A stretch of 64,000 nt of DNA, taken from positions 1,116,001 through 1,180,000 of the forward strand of contig NZ_FMHV01000002.1 in NCBI RefSeq assembly GCF_900091465.1, written 5' to 3'. The DNA is from Micromonospora rhizosphaerae (lineage in GTDB: Bacteria > Actinomycetota > Actinomycetes > Mycobacteriales > Micromonosporaceae). Position 1 is the first letter of the stretch; each line of letters begins with the position of its first letter. Shown one piece after another: positions 17,844 to 25,636 of this stretch. Under the pieces are notes generated by a model. That model did no database searches. It was given only the letters and a program-made list of their open reading frames with translations, and was not told the DNA's origin. The position numbers and the translations under genes are program-made.

Positions 17844-18812
17844 TCAGTCCGCTGGCGACCGATCCAGCGAGTCCCGTACGGCCAACGCCAGCGAGACCGC
17901 CTCGGCCAGGGCGGCCGGACGGACCACGCCGGCGGGCAGCGTGTCGGGGTGCCAGCCCGGGCCGGCGGCGAGCGCCAGCAGCGGTCGGCGCGGCGCCGCG
18001 AGCAGGGCGGAGAGCTGCCGGGGGTCGGCGGTGGCCGGGCTGTGCGACCAGATCACGACGGCGGCCGACCCGGTCCGGGTGACCGCCTCGACCAGCGCCT
18101 CCACCGGCACCCGGGCGCCGAGCATCCGGTAGCTGACCCCGGCCTCCGCCAGCGCGGCGGCCAGCGCCTCCAGCGGCAGCGTGTGCTGCTCCTCGTCCGC
18201 GCAGGAGAGCAGGATGCGGGCCGGACCGGTGGCCGGGTGCGCCCGGGCCACCGCGGCGAACGCCTCCGAGACGCACCGGGACACCAGGTGCTCCACCTCG
18301 ATCAACCCGGCGGTGGCCGCGTGCCGTTCGCCGAGCCCGGCGAGGACCGGCCGCAGCAGCCCGTCCCAGGTGCCGATCACCCCGTCCGTGGCCAGGGCGT
18401 GCGCGATGGTCTCCCCGATCGCCACCGAGTCCAGGCGCATGGCGGCCCGGGCGAGCCCCCGGGCGGCCGGCCCGGCCCGGCCGACCGGGATGGTCTGCCC
18501 ACCGCCGTCCCGAGCGGCACCCCGGCTGGCCTGCGGCACGCCGACCTCGGCCGCGCTCCCGGCGGGAGTCTGCCGGGCCCAGCGGGCCGCCTCGGCCGGG
18601 GTGACCCCCTCCGCGGTGAGCCGTCGCATGATCTCCAGGCGCGCGAGATCGGCCGGCGTGTAGCGCCGGTGGTGCCCCGGTACGTGCTCGCTGGGGCCGA
18701 GACCGTAGCGCTGGTGCCAGGTGCGGAGGGTGGTGACCGCGACCCCCAGCCGGCGCGCGGCGGCCCCCGCGCTCAGCGCCTCATCGGCCACCTGGCCGCT
18801 CCGACGCCTCAT
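17844..18812 (-). CDS. MerR-family regulator with B12-binding domain (CarH/LitR-like)
   Basis: 322 residues. A MerR helix-turn-helix lies at about residues 12-80 ('GVAVTTLRTWHQRYGLGPSE', 'HRRYTPADLARLEIM'). A four-helix segment follows, then a Rossmann-type cobalamin domain from about residue 195, with the B12-ligand motif 'SCADEEQHTLPLEAL' (His). In light-sensing members a W-x9-EH motif caps the cofactor; the EH is present ('IEVEHLVS'), but the Trp position appears to be His ('GERHAATAG'). The start overlaps the end of idi by 32 bases, and a GTG at 18791 is an alternative. As the last gene of the crtI-idi operon it likely represses the carotenoid genes in the dark, with adenosylcobalamin as the sensor. 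Confidence 0.82.
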   Translation of the reverse strand: MRRRSGQVADEALSAGAAARRLGVAVTTLRTWHQRYGLGPSEHVPGHHRRYTPADLARLEIMRRLTAEGVTPAEAARWARQTPAGSAAEVGVPQASRGAARDGGGQTIPVGRAGPAARGLARAAMRLDSVAIGETIAHALATDGVIGTWDGLLRPVLAGLGERHAATAGLIEVEHLVSRCVSEAFAAVARAHPATGPARILLSCADEEQHTLPLEALAAALAEAGVSYRMLGARVPVEALVEAVTRTGSAAVVIWSHSPATADPRQLSALLAAPRRPLLALAAGPGWHPDTLPAGVVRPAALAEAVSLALAVRDSLDRSPAD

Positions 18813-19392
18813 CCGTGGGAACGCCGGACGGGAACGCGACCGCGTCGGCGGCGCCCGTGGCCGGGTGCAGCAGCCGGCTCACCACCCCGCCCAGCCAGGG
18901 TGCGTACGCGCGGGGGTCGACGTCGAGGTCCGCCTGCAGCTGGATCGGGTCGACCCAGCGTAGGTCGGCCACCTCGTCGGGATCCGGCGCGATGTGCAGG
19001 TCGGCGGGTACGTCCGCGCGCAGGACATGGTCGTACTCGAACTCGACGCGGCCGGTGGCCGGGTCCTCGGCGTAGTAGGCGTACACCCCGACCTCGGTCA
19101 GGGTGACCGGGCCCGCGCCGAGCTCCTCGCCGAGCCGGCGGTTGGCGGCCTCGACCAGCGACTCCCCCGGTGCCGGGTGGCCGCAGCAGGCGTTGGCCCA
19201 GCGCAGCGGGAACCGGGTCTTGACGGCGGCCCGCTGCTGGAGCAGCACCCGGCCCGCCGGGTCGACCAGCACTACGGAGAAGGCGCGGTGCAGCCGGCCC
19301 GGCGACTGGTGGGCGGCGGCCACGGTGGTCTGGCCGAGCACCCGCCCGGTGTCGTCGACCAGCTCGACCAGGTGTCCTTCCCGGGAGGTCAC
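18781..19392 (-). CDS. idi: Isopentenyl-diphosphate delta-isomerase (type I)
   Basis: 203 residues from a GTG at 19392 that overlaps the crtI stop by four bases (GTGA). Type I Idi is a Nudix-fold enzyme: 'RWANACCGHPAPGESLVEA' carries the catalytic Cys, the Nudix box 'GESLVEAANRRLGEELG' follows, and 'EFEYDHVL' contains the second catalytic Glu. It interconverts IPP and DMAPP to feed C20 precursor synthesis. The C-terminus is extended by about 25 residues that overlap the regulator gene. The larger open frame containing it begins inside crtI and is not real. Confidence 0.9.
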   Translation of the reverse strand: MTSREGHLVELVDDTGRVLGQTTVAAAHQSPGRLHRAFSVVLVDPAGRVLLQQRAAVKTRFPLRWANACCGHPAPGESLVEAANRRLGEELGAGPVTLTEVGVYAYYAEDPATGRVEFEYDHVLRADVPADLHIAPDPDEVADLRWVDPIQLQADLDVDPRAYAPWLGGVVSRLLHPATGAADAVAFPSGVPTDEASERPGGR

Positions 19393-20870
19393 GGCCGGCC
19401 TCCGGTGATACGCGAGGCGGCCAGCTTGCCGGAGATGAGGACCATCGGCACGCCGACCCCGGGCTGGGTGCCGGAGCCGGTGAAGACCACGTTGGACAGC
19501 GTCCGGTGCAGGTTCCCCGGGCGGAACGGGCCGGTCTGGAAGAGGCTGTGCGCGGAGGCGAACGGCGTGCCGGCGGCCATCCCCTGCTCCTCCCACTCGG
19601 CCGGGGTGACCGTGCGCAGCACCTCCACTCCGTCGCCGAAGCCGACGTAGCCCCGCTCCTCCAGCGTCTCGATCAGCTGGTCGGTGTAGCGGCGGCTGAG
19701 GCCGCCGCGCCAGTCGAACGGCGCCCGGTCGAGGTTGGGCACCGGGGCGAGCACGTAGTAGGTGTGCCGGCCGACCGGGGCCACCGACGGGTCGGTCCGG
19801 CTCGGGTTCGTCACCAGCAGCGACGGGTCGGTCATCAGCTCGCCTCGCCGGATCACCTCGTCGAAGGTGTCCTTCCAGGATTGTCCGAAGTGGATGTTGT
19901 GGTGGGCGATCTTCGCGTAGCCCTGCCGGGAGCCCACGTGCAGCACCACGCAGGAGGGCGAGTAGGTGAGCTTCCGCCGCCGCCCCGGGGGGAGCAGGTC
20001 CCGGTAGGCGACCGGCAGGTCCGGGTTGAGCACCACCACGTCGGCCGGGACGAACTCCCCGTCCGCGGTGACCACGCCGGTGGCCCGGCCGTTCGCGGTC
20101 TCCACCCGGGTCACCGTGGTGCCGTACCGGATCTGCACGTCGTGCTTCTCGGCCGCGCCGGCCATGGCGCGGGAGACCGCGTGGATGCCGCCGCGCGGGA
20201 AGGAGACCCCGGCCACCGAGTCGAGGTACGCGATGACCGCGTAGATGGCCAGCGCGTCGTGCGGGGCGAGGCCGGCGTACATCGCCTGGAAGGAGAAGAT
20301 CCGCTGGGTACGCGGATCGCGGAAGAACTGATTGATCTTCGTCTGGAGCCGCCGGAACGCCCCCGCGGCCAGCAGCTTCAGCAGGTTGGCGGTGAGCAGG
20401 TCGGTCGGCGCGTCGAGGTTGCGCTCGATGAAGTCGGCCCGCTCCAGCTGCCACAGCCGGCGGGCGTACTCGACGAAGCGTAGGTAGCCGTCGGCCTCGC
20501 GGGGGCCGCAGACCCGGGAGATCTCGGCCGCCATCCGGGTGGTGTCGGTGATGACGTCCAGCGTCGAGCCGTCCGGGTACCAGGCGCGGTAGGCCGGGTC
20601 GAGCGGGGTGAGGTCCAACCAGTCGCGCAGCTCCTCGCCGACCGCCCCGAGCGCCTCGGCGATCAGGTCGGGCATGGTGAGCACGGTCGGCCCGGTGTCG
20701 AACTCGTACCCGTCGACGCTGAGCCGCCCGGCGCGCCCGCCGGGCACCGGCTCGCGTTCCAGGACGGTCACCCGCCGGCCGCTGCCGGCCAGGTGCAGCG
20801 CGCAGGCCAGCCCGCCGAGCCCGGCGCCGACGATCACCACTCGGTCCGTCGGTCCGCTCACGGTCCGCAC
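19389..20870 (-). CDS. crtI: Phytoene desaturase
   Basis: 493 residues. The N-terminal FAD-binding motif is 'VVIVGAGLGGLACALHLAG', followed by 'VPGGRAG', the family's 'FDTGPTVLTMP', and the C-terminal CrtI signature 'GVGVPMVLISGKLAA'. It removes hydrogens from phytoene to give neurosporene/lycopene at the membrane. The start is a GTG at 20870. The stop overlaps idi, and a 57-codon ORF upstream overlaps its start. Divergent from crtB. Confidence 0.93.
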   Translation of the reverse strand: MRTVSGPTDRVVIVGAGLGGLACALHLAGSGRRVTVLEREPVPGGRAGRLSVDGYEFDTGPTVLTMPDLIAEALGAVGEELRDWLDLTPLDPAYRAWYPDGSTLDVITDTTRMAAEISRVCGPREADGYLRFVEYARRLWQLERADFIERNLDAPTDLLTANLLKLLAAGAFRRLQTKINQFFRDPRTQRIFSFQAMYAGLAPHDALAIYAVIAYLDSVAGVSFPRGGIHAVSRAMAGAAEKHDVQIRYGTTVTRVETANGRATGVVTADGEFVPADVVVLNPDLPVAYRDLLPPGRRRKLTYSPSCVVLHVGSRQGYAKIAHHNIHFGQSWKDTFDEVIRRGELMTDPSLLVTNPSRTDPSVAPVGRHTYYVLAPVPNLDRAPFDWRGGLSRRYTDQLIETLEERGYVGFGDGVEVLRTVTPAEWEEQGMAAGTPFASAHSLFQTGPFRPGNLHRTLSNVVFTGSGTQPGVGVPMVLISGKLAASRITGGRP

Positions 20871-21031
20871 GTCACCACCTCCTTCCCGGCCTCGGCGGCC
20901 GGGGTCGCGAGGGTATCCTCGACCCCCTTGACCAGGTCTTTCGTAAACGCGGCCAGGACGCCGCGGACCGGATCGTCCGGCGGTGCCGACGGGAGGCGGA
21001 GCGGGTCACCCCCGGCTGCGTGGTTGGCCAT
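20858..21031 (-). pseudogene. 57-codon ORF, possible collapsed crtE (GGPP synthase)
   Basis: From an ATG at 21031 the frame reads 'MANHAAGGDPLRLPSAPPDD', 'PVRGVLAAFTKDLVKGVEDT' and a short tail 'EAGKEVVTCGP', and the stop lies within the crtI start region. It occupies the position of the geranylgeranyl diphosphate synthase gene in related carotenoid loci, and its start resembles the N-terminal helix of such polyprenyl synthases as I remember them. No aspartate-rich DDxxD motif is present, so it cannot be a working synthase. It may be a crtE that lost its interior by an in-frame deletion, or an unrelated small ORF. No other GGPP synthase gene is in the window. Confidence 0.4.
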
Positions 21032-21040
21032 GCGGGCGAG

Positions 21041-21057
21041 CGTACCCTAGGGTTACG
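21041..21057. promoter_or_regulatory. Palindrome in the crt divergent promoter
   Basis: ACCCTAGGGT (21044-21053) is a perfect 10-base palindrome, and the symmetry extends imperfectly to CGTA...TTACG. It lies between the divergent crtI-side ORF (start 21031) and crtB (start 21095). It is a candidate site for the MerR/B12 regulator at 17844 or for RNA polymerase. Confidence 0.5.
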
Positions 21058-21094
21058 AGTTGCGTCGATTGCCGCGTCGATCCGAGGAGGGCCG

Positions 21095-22021
21095 GTGAAC
21101 CCCGATCTCACCGCTGCCTACGACCGTTGCCGCGAGCTGCATCGACGTCACGGCCGCACCTACTATCTGGCCACCCGACTGCTCCCGGCCTGGAAGCGGC
21201 GGCACGTGCACGCCCTGTACGGATTCACGCGCTACGCCGACGAGATCGTCGACCGGACCGAGGATCTTCCGCCGGCCGACCGCGCCGCCCGGTTGGCCGA
21301 GTGGTCGGCTCGCTTCTTCGCCGGCCTGCACGGCGAGCCGGTCGACGACCCGCTGCTCCCCGCCGTGCTGCACACCATCGCCATCTTCGACCTGGATCAC
21401 GCCGACTTTGCGTCGTTTCTCAAGAGCATGGCGATGGACCTCACGGTCGGCGCGTACCCGACCTACGACGACCTGCTCGACTATATGGAGGGGTCGGCGG
21501 CTGCCATCGGCACGATGATGCTGCCGATCCTGGGCAGCTCCGACCCGGCGGCCGCCCGCGAGCCGGCCCGCCAGCTCGGCGTCGCCTTCCAGCTCACCAA
21601 CTTCATCCGGGACGTCGCGGAGGACCTGGACCGCGGCCGGACGTACCTGCCCGACGAGGACCTGGCCAAGTTCGACGTCGCTCCGGAGGACCTGCTGGCG
21701 GCGAAGGTCCGCGGCCGGAGCACGCCGAAGATCCGGGACCTGATCGAGTACGAGGTGACCCGCGCCCAGGCCCACTATGCCGCCGCCGCGCCGGGGATCA
21801 CCCTGCTCGCGCCCGCCTCGCAGGCCTGCATGCGCACCGCGTACGCGCTCTACGGCGCGATCCTCGACGAGGTGGCCGCCCAGGACTACGACGTCTTCCT
21901 GCGGCGGGCCCGCGTACCCCAGCGGCGACGGCTGGCGGTGGCGGCCCGAGCCCTGCTCACCCCGCCCGGCACCCCGGTCGCGGTCCCCGGCGTGGTTGCC
22001 CACCCCGTCCCGGTCCCCTGA
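21095..22021 (+). CDS. crtB: Phytoene synthase
   Basis: 308 residues from a GTG at 21095 with GAGGAGG six bases upstream; an open extension to 21020 lacks a ribosome site. The trans-isoprenyl synthase motifs are 'HALYGFTRYADEIVDRT' (first Asp-rich, DEIVD) and 'NFIRDVAEDLDRGRTYLP' (second, DVAED). It condenses two GGPP to phytoene, the substrate of the divergent crtI product. The C-terminal tail is Pro/Val-rich. Confidence 0.93.
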   Translation: MNPDLTAAYDRCRELHRRHGRTYYLATRLLPAWKRRHVHALYGFTRYADEIVDRTEDLPPADRAARLAEWSARFFAGLHGEPVDDPLLPAVLHTIAIFDLDHADFASFLKSMAMDLTVGAYPTYDDLLDYMEGSAAAIGTMMLPILGSSDPAAAREPARQLGVAFQLTNFIRDVAEDLDRGRTYLPDEDLAKFDVAPEDLLAAKVRGRSTPKIRDLIEYEVTRAQAHYAAAAPGITLLAPASQACMRTAYALYGAILDEVAAQDYDVFLRRARVPQRRRLAVAARALLTPPGTPVAVPGVVAHPVPVP

Positions 22022-22128
22022 GCCTGAGGGGCGGTGGCCGGGGCGCGGGCGCCACGCTCAGTGGCCCGTGTCGGCTGTCCCGACTCATGTACCGGGCATC
22101 GCCGTGCGACCGGTTGGAGGCACAACCG

Positions 22129-23190
22129 TCAGAGGCAGGAGTGCAGCGCCTCGACCAGCTCGTCCACCCGGTCGTGGTCGGCGAGGCGGCCGGTCGCGTA
22201 CGCGAAGGTGTAGCCCCGCTCCGGGTCGGCCCAGGCGCTGCTGCCGCCGATCCCGCCCATGCCCCAGCTGCCGTCGGTTTCCCACTGCATGCCCAGCGTC
22301 CAGCACGCCCGGCGGTCCAGGACCAGGTCCGGGCCGTCGTACTGGACCCGGGTCGCCTCGGCGACCAGCTCCGGGCTGAACAGGCGTACCCCGTCGAGGG
22401 TGCCCCCGGCCAGCAGGCCAGCGTAGAGCCGGGCCAGGGCGGACGCGGTGCCGTGCAGGTTGACCGCCGGCACCTCGGCGCCCCGCCAGAGCGAGCTGTT
22501 CAGCACCGCCAGGTCCAGGCCGCCGGCTGGGTTGCCCACCGCCCGGGCCCGCAGCGACCCCGGCTCACCCAGCATCCGAGCCGGCCACCCCGGATCGGCG
22601 TACGACAGGTCGGCGCAGCGCCGCTGGTCCGCCGCGCCGAGACCGAAACCCAGGTCGAGCCGCCACGGCCCGGCGATCTCCTCGGCCAGGAACCGCCCCA
22701 CCGACCGCCCGTCCACCCGGCGGACCAGCTCGCCCACCAGGTGTCCGTACGTCCAGGCGTGCTCGCCCGCGACGGACCCGGGCTCCCACTCGGGCTCGGC
22801 GGCGGCCAGGTCGGCGCAGAGCAGCGCCCAGTCGGCGACCGCCTCGGCCGGCCGGGGCACCGGGAAGGCCGGCAGCCCGGCGGTGTGGCTGAGCACCTGC
22901 CGCACCGTCGCGGGGGTGCGGAACCTCGACCAGTGCTCGGCGACCGGGTCGTCGAGGTCGATCCCACCCCGGTCGACCAGCATCAGCAGGCACAGCGCGG
23001 CCACCGGCTTCCCGACCGAGTAGACGTTGACCAGCGTGTCCGGCCGCCACTCCCGCCCGGCAGACCCACCGCCCACCAGGTCGACCACCGGCTCGCCGTC
23101 GTACCAGATGGTCAGGCCGGCGCCGGTCTCCCGGCCGGTGGTGAAGAGGTCGTGGAAGCAGTCCCGCACCGGGGCGAAGCGCGCGTGCAT
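22129..23190 (-). CDS. Serine hydrolase of the beta-lactamase (class C/EstB) family
   Basis: 353 residues from the ATG at 23190. The catalytic 'YSVGKPVAALCL' is the SxxK motif, 'EHAWTYGHLVGELV' supplies the Tyr of the Y-x-N position (here YGH), and 'WGMGGIGGSSAWADPE' is the third box. There is no signal peptide, so it is likely a cytoplasmic esterase or peptidase rather than a resistance lactamase. The upstream open frame reaching 24048 is antisense to the FAD oxidoreductase and is not coding. Confidence 0.88.
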   Translation of the reverse strand: MHARFAPVRDCFHDLFTTGRETGAGLTIWYDGEPVVDLVGGGSAGREWRPDTLVNVYSVGKPVAALCLLMLVDRGGIDLDDPVAEHWSRFRTPATVRQVLSHTAGLPAFPVPRPAEAVADWALLCADLAAAEPEWEPGSVAGEHAWTYGHLVGELVRRVDGRSVGRFLAEEIAGPWRLDLGFGLGAADQRRCADLSYADPGWPARMLGEPGSLRARAVGNPAGGLDLAVLNSSLWRGAEVPAVNLHGTASALARLYAGLLAGGTLDGVRLFSPELVAEATRVQYDGPDLVLDRRACWTLGMQWETDGSWGMGGIGGSSAWADPERGYTFAYATGRLADHDRVDELVEALHSCL

Positions 23191-23281
23191 CCGGCCACCG
23201 TAGCCGTCGGGATCATTACGAGCGGGGGAATTCCGGTCCGGTGCGGTGGCCCCGGGCCCGCCGGTGCGAAATGCTGGCGGC

Positions 23282-24766
23282 ATGGCGGAGCCGGAGCTGG
23301 TGGACGTGGTCGTGGTCGGGCTTGGGGTCGGCGGCGAGGAGGTGGCCGGGCGGCTCGCCGAGGCCGGCCTCACCGTCGTCGGGATCGAGCGGGACCTGGT
23401 CGGCGGGGAGTGCCCGTACTGGGGCTGCATCCCGAGCAAGATGATGATCCGGGCCGCGAACGCGTTGGCCGAGGCACGGCGCGTCAACGAGCTGGCCGGC
23501 GCGGCGCAGGTGCGACCGGACTGGGCGCCGGTGGCGAAGCGGATTCGCGAGGAGGCCACCGACACCTGGGACGACACGGTGGCGGTGGAGCGGTTCACCG
23601 GCAAGGGCGGGCGGTTCGTCCGGGGCAGCGGCCGGCTCGACGGCCCCGGCCGGGTACGCGTCGGCGAGCAGGTCTTCCAGGCCAGGTACGGGATCGTGCT
23701 GGGTACCGGCACCCGCCCCTCGATCCCGCCGATCGACGGGCTGGCCGACACGCCGTACTGGACGAACCACCAGGCGATCGAGGTCGAGGAGCTGCCGGAG
23801 TCGCTGCTGATCCTGGGCGGCGGCGCGATCGGGCTGGAGCTGGCCCAGGCCTTCGCCCGCTTCGGTGTCCGGGTGACCGTCGTGGAGGCGGCGGACCGGG
23901 TGCTCGCCATCGAGGAGCCGGAGGCTTCCGAGATCGCCGCGAAGGCGCTCCGCGCCGACGGGGTGACCATCGAGACCGGGGTGAAGGCCGAGCGGGTCGA
24001 CCACGACGGCTCCACCTTCACCGTGCACGCGGGCGGCACCGAGTTCACCGGCGAGAAGCTGCTGGTGGTGACCGGCCGCCGGGCGCACCTGGAGGAGCTG
24101 GGCCTGGAGACCGTCGACGTGGACGCCTCCCAGCGCTACCTGCCGGTGAACGGGCGGATGCACGTCACCGACGGGATCTGGGCGGTCGGCGACCTCACCG
24201 GCGAGGGCGCGTTCACCCACATCGCCATGTACCAGGCGGCGATCGTCGTCACCGACATGCTCGACCACATGCGGCTCACCAAGGGCGGGCCGGACCCCAG
24301 CGGCACCGCCAGCGTGGTTGGCGGAGCGGCCGGGGCGACCAGCGCGGTCGGCGGGGCGATGAGCGCCGGCGGGTCGACCGCCGCGCCGGGCAGCGTCCCG
24401 CGCGCCGACTACCGGGCGCTGCCCCGGGTCACCTTCACCGACCCCGAGGTCGGCGCGGTCGGCCTCACCGAAAAGCAGGCCCGTGAGCGCGGCATCAACG
24501 TCCAGATCGGGTACGCCGACCTGACGTCGTCGGCCCGGGGCTGGATCCACAAGGCCGGCAACGACGGCTTCATCAAGCTGGTCGCCGACGCCGACCAGGG
24601 CGTGCTGGTCGGGGCCACCTCGGTCGGCCCGGCGGGCGGCGAGGTGCTGTCCGCGCTGGTGGTGGCGGTGCACGCGGCGGTCCCGATCAGCCAGCTCCGG
24701 CACATGATCTACGCCTACCCGACCTTCCACCGCGCCATCGAGGCCGCGTTGGGCACGCTGAGGTGA
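23282..24766 (+). CDS. FAD/NAD-dependent disulfide-reductase-like oxidoreductase
   Basis: 494 residues from the ATG at 23282. FAD fold 'VVVVGLGVGGEEVAGRLA', redox pair Cys44/Cys49 in 'GGECPYWGCIPSKMM', NAD fold 'LLILGGGAIGLELAQAFARFG', and 'WAVGDLTGEGAFTH'. Two oddities: a Gly/Ala/Ser-rich insert of about 38 residues (roughly 336-374), and a C-terminal 'YAYPTFHRAIEAAL' in which the catalytic His-Pro of lipoamide dehydrogenase-type enzymes is Tyr-Pro. It therefore probably does not reduce a disulfide by the standard mechanism. It is divergent from the serine hydrolase and convergent with the crotonase. Confidence 0.87.
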   Translation: MAEPELVDVVVVGLGVGGEEVAGRLAEAGLTVVGIERDLVGGECPYWGCIPSKMMIRAANALAEARRVNELAGAAQVRPDWAPVAKRIREEATDTWDDTVAVERFTGKGGRFVRGSGRLDGPGRVRVGEQVFQARYGIVLGTGTRPSIPPIDGLADTPYWTNHQAIEVEELPESLLILGGGAIGLELAQAFARFGVRVTVVEAADRVLAIEEPEASEIAAKALRADGVTIETGVKAERVDHDGSTFTVHAGGTEFTGEKLLVVTGRRAHLEELGLETVDVDASQRYLPVNGRMHVTDGIWAVGDLTGEGAFTHIAMYQAAIVVTDMLDHMRLTKGGPDPSGTASVVGGAAGATSAVGGAMSAGGSTAAPGSVPRADYRALPRVTFTDPEVGAVGLTEKQARERGINVQIGYADLTSSARGWIHKAGNDGFIKLVADADQGVLVGATSVGPAGGEVLSALVVAVHAAVPISQLRHMIYAYPTFHRAIEAALGTLR

Positions 24767-24773
24767 GCGCGGG

Positions 24774-25538
24774 TCAGTCCGCCGGGGCGCCGTGCCGGCC
24801 GGCTCCGGCGGTGAACCGTGCGGCGCCCGCGACCGCGTCCGTCGCCAGGGACTCCATGCCGAAGGCCAGTTCGGTGGCCATCGCCTCCGGCTCGGGCAGG
24901 TCCGCACCCGCGAGCAGCGCCGCCCGGTCGTTGCGCAGGCAGGTCTGCGGGTGCCGGGCGATCTCCGCCGCCAGCCGCTCGGCCTCCGCCCGGGCCTCAC
25001 CCGGCGCGACCAGCCGGTTGACCAGACCCATCGCGTACGCCTCGGCGGCGGGGACCGGTCGGCCGGTGAGGATCAGGTCCATCGCCCGGCTCTCGCCGAT
25101 CAGCCGGGGGAGTCGTACCGTGCCGCCGTCGATCAGCGGGACGCCCCAGCGTCGGCAGAACACCCCGAGCACCGCGTCGGACTCGGCGATCCGCAGGTCG
25201 CACCAGAGCGCCAGCTCCAGTCCGCCGGCCACGGCGTACCCGGAGATCGCGGCGAGCACCGGCTTGGACGGGCGCATCCGGGTCGGACCCATCGGGCCGT
25301 CGCCCTCCGGCTCGACCCGGTTGCCGCTCGGCGTACCGATGGCCTTGAGATCGGCGCCGGAGCAGAACGTGCCGCCGGCGCCCCAGAGCACGGCGACCGC
25401 CGCCTCCGGATCGGCCTCGAAGGCGCGGAACGCGTCGGCGAGCGCCCGGGCGGTCGGACCGTCGACGGCGTTCCGGGCCGCCGGCCGGTCCAGGATCACC
25501 GTGGTCACCGGTCCGTCGTGCTCCACCCGTACGCCCAT
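24774..25538 (-). CDS. Enoyl-CoA hydratase/isomerase (crotonase) family protein
   Basis: 254 residues. The CoA-binding 'DRPAARNAVDGPTARAL' and 'GAGGTFCSGADLKAIG' (first oxyanion element) and the second 'ISGYAVAGGLELALWCDLRIA' are typical. The active-site region 'FGVFCRRWGVPLIDGGTVRL' reads with Asp rather than the hydratase Glu pair, so the reaction (hydration, isomerisation or another) is not fixed by the sequence. It ends seven bases from the convergent oxidoreductase stop. Confidence 0.88.
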   Translation of the reverse strand: MGVRVEHDGPVTTVILDRPAARNAVDGPTARALADAFRAFEADPEAAVAVLWGAGGTFCSGADLKAIGTPSGNRVEPEGDGPMGPTRMRPSKPVLAAISGYAVAGGLELALWCDLRIAESDAVLGVFCRRWGVPLIDGGTVRLPRLIGESRAMDLILTGRPVPAAEAYAMGLVNRLVAPGEARAEAERLAAEIARHPQTCLRNDRAALLAGADLPEPEAMATELAFGMESLATDAVAGAARFTAGAGRHGAPAD

Positions 25539-25636
25539 CGCCCCAGCATGCCGCCGCGGCGTGCCGGCGCGCCAGGGCCGAGACCCGGCACCCTGTCGCC
25601 CGGCCGACCCCCGGCGCCGCCGACATTGACCGGCGG

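Noticed and set aside
17844..18812. Plain MerR regulator without cobalamin domain
   Set aside because: The C-terminal half has the B12-ligand motif and length of a cobalamin domain.
20983..24486. 1167-codon plus-strand frame through the crtB region
   Set aside because: Arg/Gly/Pro-rich low-complexity product that crosses real genes in other frames; a high-GC artefact.
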